This document shows positions 11,878 to 23,300 of a DNA stretch of 64,000 bases, in pieces. A program made the position numbers and the translations under genes. The DNA comes from Rugalucina vietnamica (Eukaryota; Mollusca; Bivalvia; Lucinida; Lucinidae), in NCBI GenBank assembly GCA_964017185.1, contig OZ024877.1, positions 61,840,711-61,904,710 on the forward strand. The letters run 5' to 3'. Positions within the stretch are counted from its first letter, which is position 1, and every line of letters begins with the position of its first letter. The notes beneath the pieces were generated by a model that saw only the letters and a list, made by a program, of their open reading frames with translations, was not told the origin of the DNA and did no database searches.

Positions 11878-13371
11878 TTGTGAAGATTATTCATTTGAAA
11901 GTGAGGATGTCAGTTTGTGTCATTGTACTTGCAGCTATCCACAACTGTTTCAAAGGTCTTTCCACACTATGTGCCTGTCTATAAAATCTTAATAATAGTC
12001 ATTTTTCTGCAAACCATCATTTACCCTTTGCTTAGCTTTAAACTCAATATAATTTTACCTCATGAACATCTTTCTATTAATATTCAAATCTGTCAGCATC
12101 CATTAGGATTTTCTTTGCTTTATCAAGTAAGTCATCTTGTTATATAGTACAAAACTTTTTATGTGGGTACTAAGCCAGAGTAGCTTATTTTGTTGACAGC
12201 TTTGCTTTTGTATTTTCTTGCCATTTAAGCTTACGACTGGCCAATGCTATCTTGTAGCATCCACAATGTGTGTTAATACAAACAAAATATTGTTCTAATT
12301 TATATGAATTAGAATTGCAATATTTTTATTATCTAAGTTAAATATAACCAGGATTTCAAGAAATTTCATTACATAAACAACTTTTGACCAAAAGTAAAAC
12401 AGCCTGCTCTTGCACTTAATAATGTGTGCCTAGTCAATCTTCATTACTCATAGGCGTTTCATACATTATGCATTTAGAGATGTTTTATGATTGGATAAGG
12501 TGCATATTTTATGATTAATAAAAGACAAAGTTTAGCCGTCGTGCCATTATGACATAAGCAGGGCTTCAGCAGAGGTACAAGATAACAAGATCTTCATTAC
12601 GAATTTTCGGCCCACATATGGGGCATATAAAGACAAGAACAAAACATAATCAAGGAAAGAATTCCAAATGACAGACTAAATGGGCATCAGAGCTTGTATT
12701 CCCATGGAGAAATGAGTGAAATTGTCACGTATATAACCTGGAAGTATGCATCTTATATGATCTTTGCTGTTTGTTATTACATCTAGTGCTTTATCAACCA
12801 TGTAATATCATGGGTTCTCATTTCAACTGAATTGTTAGAAAATCTGTCTAGGTTTTCCAATCAGGTCAGACAGTCAGACAAACAGGATATACAGGATATA
12901 CTACCAAAGATGGTAATTGATGCTTGAAATTTAAGCAGAGTGAGTTTAGTAATACTAATACATGTAAAAAGTGAAAACAGATGCTGATCAGCTAAAAGTT
13001 CTTATGCAACTGATCTGTGCATTGCCACTTATGCAAAAGGCAGATTTTTCTAACAATACAGTACATTTTTACACACTGCTGAATTGTTTATGTTGACTAT
13101 TTAATGCTTGTTCAATTTATAATTTTGTTTTGGGCTCTTGGTTAAACATTGTGTCAGCTTCTTATTTGCCAATAGAAGGGAACCTTGGCATGAGAAAACT
13201 TGACACTTGGGTTTCTGACCACTTCACACAAACCAGCCTTTTCACCGATAAGCACTTTGGATATACAGCATTTTAGACATTAAAACTTAAAGGATTGATC
13301 AGATTTTACTTTGCCAATGGCACACATGTGACTTCTATTTGTATAACCAGACACCAAAGAACTCGCTACCA
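11878..13371. other. Nothing recognised
   Basis: About 1.5 kb of AT-rich intergenic sequence. No supported feature. Confidence 0.4.
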
Positions 13372-13498
13372 CAATGCAAAGGATTCTCACATTTTATCAA
13401 CAAAATAACAGTGTATTTGCTTATGTAGTCATGATTTACTTAACAAGTTGACGTCCTAACGATGGCGTTAAGCTAAGGCAGTTTTGAACAACTGGTCC
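13372..13498. repeat. Half copy of MITE family M5
   Basis: It shares GGATTCTCACATTTTATCAA, ATAACAGTGTATTTG and the terminus TTTTGAACAACTGG with the full copy at 22465-22689. The left half is not recognisable. Confidence 0.6.
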
Positions 13499-14334
13499 CT
13501 GATGAACAAACATCAGCAATAACGCAGTGGCTCTGAAAGGAAGCTGGTCATTGGCAAAAGCAGGTTTTCTCATGTCCAGGCTCCCACAGTTTTGACACAA
13601 TATTATGTAGGATGTAAGATTTTTATTTTGTATTTTGTTAATTTAAGTCCTGCCATATTTATATGTATGCATCATTTTTAACAATGATTCAAGAAAAAAA
13701 AAATATTTCTTAGATTTTGTGTTGTCTTTATTTCTCAGCCAAAAGTCCATACAGTGAATCATAACGAAGGTGGCCAAACAGAAATGATCCTCATGATGTG
13801 CACATTTCAAGATTTCTAATGAAAATATTTCTACGGCCATTCTTCCTCTTCCACAGATTCATAATAATGTGCACTAAATAGTAGTAATCTGCCTCTGAGT
13901 GGTCAGGAACAATATGATTAGGCTAACTGGCCACCTCAACATGACCTTAGCTGTTGACTGTTGACATCAAGCACCACCTCAATACTCTTCATTGCAAGTC
14001 AAGCTTGTATGGTTGGAGACGTTTGTGGCATATCTCCTCCAGTTCATATTGTATACCTGTGTCTGGCATAGTCTTTTACATGTACTTATTTCAGACCAGA
14101 GGAGTTAGTACAGACTTTACATGTCAGAATATCAAAATAGCTGACTTTTCATGTAATTGTATAGTTTACTGTTGACTAGAAATGCATACAATCACAAGTT
14201 TCTCTCGTAACAAAGTGTTTTAGATGGTCAACTCATCTACTTCTTTGGCTGCAGTACACCAATACATGAAAAGGTTATAGGCCAAAAAAAATCCAGTTTA
14301 TATAGATGCTTTAAAAAGTGCTATAAACAGTGTT
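13499..14334. other. ADAT1 3' flank and presumed 3' UTR
   Basis: Non-coding sequence beyond the ADAT1 stop codon. A SINE-like tail (ATGACCTTAGCTGTT) is at about 13940. No poly(A) site was assigned. Confidence 0.35.
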
Positions 14335-14488
14335 CTATGTCCAGCTATTATCTAAAGTAACTGTGTAATCTAAGAAGCCATCAGGTTTGTGAGACCAGGA
14401 ACCATAACACCCTAGCAACTGTTGCCATGCCGACTGGTATGAGGTGGCGGCCATCTTGAATTCTTTGTAGGTTTTCAGTTCTGTAGCT
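14335..14488 (-). CDS. ADAT1: ADAT1 exon 9 (C-terminus)
   Basis: The acceptor is TTTTATTTCCAG and the stop TAG is at 14335-14337. It encodes [20 protein letters not shown] and a short tail, matching the C-terminal helix of animal ADAT1 (TYQEYK...SYQEAW type). Confidence 0.85.
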
Positions 14489-17400
14489 CTGGAAATAAAA
14501 AAAAAATGAAATTATGAAACTCTTCATAATAAAACACTGAAGTTAAACGAACCAGTATGTTGTTAAATTGTTTAGTGATTTGATCAATGGATAATCTTTT
14601 TTTGTCCCACACTTTCTGACCTCCTTATAACACGGCTCATTACAACACGATTTTGGATATAACACCAACCACTGCTGGACCCCAAATGGGCATTTTAAAC
14701 TTTTTAGCCATATATCTATACATTTTATTCTTGTTACATCACAGGTTGGAAAAGGCTTGGGCTCCGCCAATAGTGTTAAAAGAGGTTGGGGTGTACATTT
14801 CTTAAACAAGTCTATATGTCACAGTTACGGCACAGCCTTTTACGCCTTTGATTTTTCTTCACAGGTAGTACAATCCCTCTTCTTAAATTCAAAATTTCAA
14901 GATTTAAGCTTTTTCCTGTAACTGTTAAACACCAGTTTAGGTGGGATCGCTCAAAAAGATGTTTTCTCCTGATGCAGCTCAAGTGATAACATTTGATTCT
15001 GTGCATGAGAAAACCAACAATTTGCATAGGCGAAAACAAAGACGCAGATCAGCTTCGTGGTGACCGCGAAGCTGATCAGCGCCTTTGTTTTCGCTACAAG
15101 GATAGTACACTTCCTCTTCTTCTTAAATCCGAAATTTCAAGCTTCTATGCTGCTTCTGGGACTGTACATGTCGGTTTGTGTCAGACCTGGTTGGAAACCC
15201 CAAATTGTTGGTTTTCTCATGCACAGGCTCATTTCATACCTGAGACTAGCAGGAAGTTTACCAGGCTTCACTGAAGACTTCAACGTCAGGAACACTTGAA
15301 ACAGTTCTCTACTGCACAACTTACTCCTGAAATAGAAATTGGCAAATTAAAATATGTGTTTAATGATTCATACATAAACACTTTAATAAGGAAACAATTT
15401 AAGGTCAAAATAATGCTAAAATTGAATTTTTTTTAAACAAAGTTACATGAAAGTTTGGGATCTATTTTACATGATGCATACTTGTGTTGGGATTCTGTTA
15501 CAAACCAAAAACAAATGATTTGTGACTTGAAATTTCTTGGAATGACATTTCTAAGCAGCCTAGATAAACACTCTGCTCCACAGCTAATCTGCACATCTGT
15601 TCTCCATGAGCAAATGTTTTGAGATTAAACTAAAGGGAACACCAGTAATGGGCATCTGACTGGAGTAGGATTCCAGGGATTGATGTCTGCCCCTATCCTG
15701 TAGTGGAATACCAGTAATGGGCATCTGACTGGAGTAGGATTCCAGGGATTGATGTCTGCCCCTATCCTGTAGTGGAATACCAGTAATGGGCATCTGACTG
15801 GAGTAGGATTCCAGGGATTGATGTCTGCCCCTATCCTGTAGTGGAATACCAGTAATGGGCATCTGACTGGAGTAGGATTCCAGGGATTGATGTCTGCCCC
15901 TGTCCTGTAGTGGAATACCAGTAATGGGCATCTGACTGGAGTAGGATTCCAGGGATTGATGTCTGCCCCTGTCCTGTAGTGGAATACCAGTAATGGGCAT
16001 CTGACTGGAGTAGGATTCCAGGGATTGATGACTGCCCCTGTCCTGTAGTGGAATACCAGTAATGGGCATCTGACTGGAGTAGGATTCCAGGGATTGATGT
16101 CTGCCCCTATCCTGTAGTGGAATACCAGTAATGGGCATCTGACTGGAGTAGGATTCCAGGGATTGATGTCTGCCCCTATCCTGTAGTGGAATACCAGTAA
16201 TGGGCATCTGACTGGAGTAGGATTCCAGGGATTGATGACTGCCCCTGTCCTGTAGTGGAATACCAGTAATGGGCATCTGACTGGAGTAGGATTCCAGGGA
16301 TTGATGTCTGCCCCTGTCCTGTAGTGGAATACCAGTAATGGGCATCTGACTGGAGTAGGATTCCAGGGATTGATGTCTGCCCCTATCCTGTAGTGGAATA
16401 CCATTAATGGGCATCTGACTGGAGTAGGATTCCAGGGATTGATGTCTGCCCCTATCCTGTAGTGGAATACCAGTAATGGGCATCTGACTGGAGTAGGATT
16501 CCAGGGATTGATGTCTGCCCCTATCCTGCAGTGTCCTTGAGCAATATGCTCTAAGCTCCAATAGTGCTGGTTAAGTACCATGTTAAGTGTTGGCTCTGTC
16601 TCTACACAACTGACAAATTGTTGATTGGGACATTTAAAGCCATAACCAACCAAACCAATGAAAGGATTGTTTTAAAAAATGACAACTAAAACATGTTTAC
16701 CATGCTCCAGGTTTATTCTGGTCCCGAGGTTATAAAACTTTTTTCATGCTCAACTCAGCTGAGCTTGAAATTTCAACTGCTTATAAATACAGAAATAATC
16801 AAAATTGGTAGAAAATTCAGGCTTAGATTAGCAAATCCTGTAATTTATCCCACTGATAAATGCTAAAATGCCAACAATTGTTGGCATTTTAACATTTATC
16901 AGCAGGATAAATTTTAGTCTCAGCTGAGCTGAGCATGCAAAAAGTTTTATAACCTCGGAGCCTGGTCTTTAGTTGTGGTTCCCTGTTTTCTACCATTGAC
17001 TGTTACATCATGTAGGGAACCAGTGGGCCCCTTCCTACACCAACCTATTGCTGAAACAGCAAAACAGAAGAGGGTATCACCATACCGATAATATTGCTCT
17101 TAACAAAGGACAAACAGATCCAAATCCAAAACTGAAATCCTTAAGTACAACTTCAATTATAAAGTGGCACACATATTGCTTACTGCAGCCATATCAATAC
17201 CCGACAGTGTACATAGTAAATAACTCCCCCGTGACCAAAAATAGACCAATTTATCACGCGAGGATTAATAAACAGATGAAATGGCAAGCTTTCAGCGAGC
17301 CATTCCATCTGGTTACAAATAGAGCGTGATAAATCGGCTTATTTTTGGTCACAGGGTAGTTATTCACTTTACATGCAACGAAAACTGACAAATTTCGCAA

Positions 17401-20275
17401 AAACACTCATGTGAGGAGATTTGCTCTCCGCCATTTTGTTTATTTAGTCAATAGGTCAGCAATCACTCCGCAGAACGACTCCTCAAAATTCATAGCAGTA
17501 CATTTTGTGGATAATTCATATTTTTTGTCTCCATTGTTTCATCTATGTAGCGTTGCATAACAATGGCGGTGGTTGACGTCACAGAACGTGACTAAATTTG
17601 GCGTCACTGGTGTGTTAAACAAAATTGCATCTCGGTCTTTAGTTAGTCAGTCAGTAGAGATGGCCTTTATTAGGTCAGTAGCTAAATAAAGCTTCTATTT
17701 ATGAACCTTCCTTTATAAGGTTAATATGTAGGGTCGTTGCCAGGGCTGGGGTAATCGTAATTTGTAATCGTAATCAGCTGTAATCGATTACAGATTTTGA
17801 AGTAATCAGTTGTAATCAGTAACCAGCCATTTTTCTGATTACAAGTAATTTAATTTAATCGATTACAATTGAAAAAATGGCTTGTAATCATGATTACATT
17901 ATGATTACATCTGATTACAATTAGATAGATTTTGACTGGTTTTATGCTAAATGTTAATGTGTATCAATGGTTTTCATGAATATGGGCAAACTCCAAACCA
18001 AACCCCACCCCCCAAAAGGGAAATAATTCATGAAACTTGTCTTTCTTGTCTGCAATAGCACATGCAAAGGATGTTTTGTAAATTACAGTTATAAAATGGA
18101 ACGGAAATCATAAACTTATTTGATATACATTTTGATGCCCTTTGCAGTCTGATAGGGAAACTGCATATTCACTGAAATTTACATTACCTAACACCAGGGC
18201 TGGGGTCGATAACATTGCAATGTAATCAATTAAATTACAGATTACTTTGTCCATAAAATGTAATCGATTACAACTGATTACTTTAGATTTTGAATGTAAG
18301 TGATTAAATTACAATTATTTTGACAAAGTAATCAGAGTACTTTCGATTACTTTGGTAAGATGACAGTTAACATCTCTTGTAAATTGGTTTCTTTAATGCA
18401 AGTATTTGCTTCTCACTAGTATTTTACATGGAAACAATAACAACTCACTAAAAGTATCATTTGAACTCAATTCTATCAATTTAGAATTATCATATTATTT
18501 TCCTGGAAGCCGAACCAGACTTGATTCCAGATTTTAAACCAAGGTCCCACCTCCATTACCTTAGTTGTTGGATAAATCATCACATATACTGTTCAATGAA
18601 TTGTTAAGTTTGTCTTTCATTGAGTTGTTGTTATTTTGCTGAATTTTATAAAGTAAGCTAGTATGATGAATTACATTTTCATGAATGTCCTGCAAAGTAT
18701 AAACCTGCATGTAATGCATATTTTTTCTAAAACACAGAAAGAAGGCCATTAATGAGTAAAACAATAAGCGGTGACCAGGAATGGACACAATTATAAACAG
18801 TCCATATCCTTGAAAACCAAACTGCAAGAAGCTAAAACTTTGATTAACTTCACTAACTTAATGATCTTTGGTTAACTTAAACTGTCCCATTTGTAAAGAA
18901 AATATAGTTGTCTGCTAATGCATATCTTGATTGTTAACTGTTTGTACAGGTGTGGTCACAGGTAAATCCCCAATTTGTTTGACTCAAATGCATAATCAAA
19001 TTAATTCATCAGCATACAACAAAAGAAGTTGTTCACACCTTGAACCACTTTTGTTTTCAATAGACCAACAAGCCAATTAAAGTGACACAGCCATATAAAC
19101 CTAATTGGTGCATTAGACTGAGCTTTAGAATAATCATTAAGCTGTAGGCTGTTGAAATGCTTGAAATAGCTGCCTCTAAATGATTTGTAGCTTAGGGTGT
19201 TAGGTAATGTAAATTTCAGTGAATATGCAGTTTCCCTATCAGACTGCAAAGGGCATCAAAATGTATATCAAATAAGTTTATGATTTCTGTTCCATTTTAT
19301 AACTGTAATTTACAAAACATCCTTTGCATGTGCTATTGCAGACAAGAAAGACAAGTTTCATGAATTATTTCCTTTTTGGGGGGTGGGGTTTGGTTTGGAG
19401 TTTGCCCATATTCATGTATACCATTGATACACATTAACATTTAGCATAAAACCAGTCAAAATCTATCTAATTGTAATCAGATGTAATCATAATGTAATCA
19501 TGATTACAAGCCATTTTTTCAATTGTAATCGATTAAATTAAATTACTTGTAATCAGAAAAATGGCTGATTACTGATTACAACTGATTACTTTAAAATCTG
19601 TAATCGATTACAGCTGATTACGATTACAAATTACGATTACCCCAGCCCTGCCTAACACCCTAAGCTACAAATCATTTAGAGGCAGCTATATTCAAGCATT
19701 TCAACAGCCTACAGCTTAATGATTATTCTAAAGCTCAGTCTAATGCACCAATTAGGTTTATATGGCTGTGTCACTTTAATTGGCTTGTTGGTCTATTGAA
19801 AACAAAAGTGGTTCAAGGTGTGAACAACTTCTTTTGTTGTATGCTGATGAATTAATTTGATTATGCATTTGAGTCAAACAAATTGGGGATTTACCTGTGA
19901 CCACACCTGTACAAACAGTTAACAATCAAGATATGCATTAGCAGACAACTATATTTTCTTTACAGTAAAGTAAGTAAATGTTTATTAACGTGTCACATGT
20001 TATCAAGACAAACAATACATACATAAGTAAAACAAGATACAATTTGATAACATCCAGCCAATATGACTTATGAGACACACATAAAAATACACACTTTCAT
20101 AAAACAAAATATATGGTTTATATGTACAATGTATATGTATACAAACAAAATACTTATGTTTATCAGTATTAAGAATTAACTTTAAAAAATATATGTATAA
20201 TTTATAGTTGTGGTATATTCATATTATTTCAATATTGTATTCATAATAACACTAAAAAGACTAAAAATTTAAGAG

Positions 20276-20325
<50 letters not shown>

Positions 20326-23300
20326 AAAAGAATCATTTTCTCAAAGCATACGTTTTCTTCTACTGAACATTTGAAGAAGTGTTGATGACAAAATATATTG
20401 CATATTTATATAATTCATTATAAAAACAAATTTATCCTGCATAGACATATTTTGAAAATCACTATTACATAATTGAGCTTTTGCTAAAAGAGGTCTCCTG
20501 ATATCTGAATAAAAATCACAGCATAAAAGAAAATGTATTTCATCTTCAATTACATTATCTGTACATAAGTTGCAAATACGATTATTTAGTGGCACCTTTG
20601 GTTTTTTGTATCGACCCGTTTCAATTTGTAGGGGCAAACTCCCACTCCTAAATTTGGCTAAAATGCGGCGGTGGCTTCGTTCCAAATTGATTTTAACATA
20701 CTCATCGGTCATTAAATTTGATTTATACAACCTATATGTACGTAATTTGTTTCCATTTTCCTGGCCAGTGTCATTCCACACTTTATCTCTCCAATTCTGA
20801 TCATCAATGCTTTTTAATTCCGTTGCAATACGCTTTACTAAGTTTTTCACGAACAAATCGGTATCCTTTAAATAAGTTTCTAAATTGTTTTCACTCATGT
20901 ATGAAAGAAGCCTACGCTCCCAGGATTTACCGTGCGTACTAGACCATTTAAAAATCTTATTAACTAGTCTATTTTCAGGTGTACGTACAATCTTAAGATA
21001 TAATCTGCATGCCTCTATCTTCTGTTTATGTGCACAGCTAGACCAGCCCATGTCGCCCTGTGATGCAAGATTCGAAGCGTTTTTGCCAAGTCCCAAAAAA
21101 TATCTGCACGCTTTATTCTGCACCGTATTTACTTTTTTCTGTTCAGATAATCCCCACAAACTTGCACCATAAAACAACACTGGCTCGACCAACGATTCAT
21201 AAAGCTTACAAAAAACGTCATAGTCCATACCTCCAACATTTAAATGGGACAGTTTAAGTTAACCAAAGATCATTAAGTTAGTGAAGTTAATCAAAGTTTT
21301 AGCTTCTTGCAGTTTGGTTTTCAAGGATATGGACTGTTTATAATTGTGTCCATTCCTGGTCACCGCTTATTGTTTTACTCATTAATGGCCTTCTTTCTGT
21401 GTTTTAGAAAAAATATGCATTACATGCAGGTTTATACTTTGCAGGACTTTCATGAAAATGTAATTCATCATACTAGCTTACTTTATAAAATTCAGCAAAA
21501 TAACAACAACTCAATGAAAGACAAACTTAACAATTCATTGAACAGTATATGTGATGATTTATCCAACAACTAAGGTAATGGAGGTGGGACCTTGGTTTAA
21601 AATCTGGAATCAAGTCTGGTTCGGCTTCCAAGAAAATAATATGATAATTCTAAATTGATAGAATTGAGTTCAAATGATACTTTTAGTGAGTTGTTATTGT
21701 TTCCATGTAAAATACTAGTGAGAAGCAAATACTTGCATTAAAGAAACCAATTTACAAGAGATGTTAACTGTCATCTTACCAAAGTAATCGAAAGTACTCT
21801 GATTACTTTGTCAAAATAATTGTAATTTAATCAATTACATTCAAAATCTAAAGTAATCAGTTGTAATCGATTACATTTTATGGACAAAGTAATCTGTAAT
21901 TTAATTGATTACATTGTAATGTTATCGACCCCAGCCCTGGTCGTTGCATTATAAAAACCTACACAATGACACAATCTTTGCCCCAATTGGCAGTTCACAA
22001 AGTCATTATTAGTTGGCTTTTAATTTCTTAATTAACCTAGCTGTAACTTTATATACCAACCTGCAGGAGAAGGTACCCCATTTTCCGAGTTAGGAAATAA
22101 AACTTCTCTACTGTGCTCAAACTGTTTTGAGGAGTGTAGGAACTTTGGACAATGGACACTGTATGATGGAGATGACTGGACAGAGGCTGATCTGTCTATG
22201 ACAGCTCTCTGCATGGCTTCCTCATTGTATGGACAGCTGAAATATTGAAGACATGTTGTCACTTGTTGTGAAGAAAAGAATGTCAGCTTTTGCTCAATGG
22301 TAGCCATGCTACTCTGCACTGTTATGATATCAAACACCAAAAGCAGGTCTATTCAAGATCTGTTTCAGCAGCTTCGGACCCCCGTATGTGAAAGTTTATG
22401 TAGTCAGTCTACAGTTGACAGTGCTTACCTTTGTGATTAATTTGCATGTAAACCTTAACACTCTGGACCCAGTTGTTCAAAGCATCGTTAGCTTAACGAT
22501 ATCGTTAAGACATAAATTTGTTAAGCAAATATCAGCTAAAGTAACAAATACACTGTTATTTTTTGTTGAAAAAATGCGAGGATTCTCGCATTTTTTCAAC
22601 AAAAAATAACAGTGTATTTGTAATATTAATGTTTGAAATTTTAACGAAACGTTAACTAATGACGTCGTTAGTTTTGAACAACTGGGCCCTGTACTTTTAA
22701 TGACTTTGATGAAAATCCTTAAAATGGTGATCACTAGATCTACCAACATAATGGGATATATCTTTTGGTAACATATTTGAAAACCATCCTTCATACAATA
22801 AGAGCTGTCGCAGGACAGCGTAGCTCGCCTGACTTGTGCTTTGCCACTAAATTTGTTAAAATCTATGACCCGTGACCTTGACCTTGCCTGTAGATGTATT
22901 TTGTATAGGGAGCTATTTGCATAAATAAGCTAACAATGAACACATTGATCACAAAGTCACTGGAGCATGAAATAAAGGTCAAGGTCAGTAGGTCAATGTG
23001 GGTGCCGAGTCGGGATATCGAGGAGAAGCCATATGCAAGGTTTGATGGTTGTAGGCTTTATAGTTGATGAGATATTAAGGGTTGGCTTTAAAAATGACAA
23101 AGACACTAGCGCACGAAATATAGGTCACGGTCACTAGATCAATGTGGGTGCAAAGTCGGGACATCGAGGAGAAGCCATATGCAAGGTTTGATGGTTGTAG
23201 GCTTTATAATTGATGAGATATTAAGGGTTGGCTTCAAAAATGACAAAGTCACTAGAGCACGAAATATAGGTCAAGGTCACTAGGTGAATGTGGGTGCCGA

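Larger units (their letters stand above)
17741..21939. mobile_element. hAT element carrying an inverted nested copy and a LINE
   Basis: Termini CAGGGCTGGGG and CCCCAGCCCTG are flanked by identical 8-bp duplications GTCGTTGC (17733-17740 and 21940-21947), the hAT signature. The outer copy is interrupted twice: by a second copy of itself at 18195-19650, and by a LINE fragment at about 19965-21241. Without them it is about 1.46 kb. Subterminal regions are full of TAATCGATTA/TAATCAGATTA motifs. No transposase is visible, so it is non-autonomous. It sits in ADAT1 intron 6. Confidence 0.9.

Noticed and set aside
15584-16653. Two long minus-strand frames (325 and 342 codons) as repeat proteins
   Set aside because: They arise from a 69-bp minisatellite whose period is a multiple of three. 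They have no domain, and the array lies within an ADAT1 intron.
16720-16962. CRISPR-like or attachment-site palindromes
   Set aside because: Inverted repeats with a matching second copy at 27940 show a MITE family. There is no spaced repeat array.
18561-21573. Duplicate 88-codon frames (18561-18827 and 21307-21573) as a gene pair
   Set aside because: They are the same stretch of the two inverted hAT copies and resemble no transposase.
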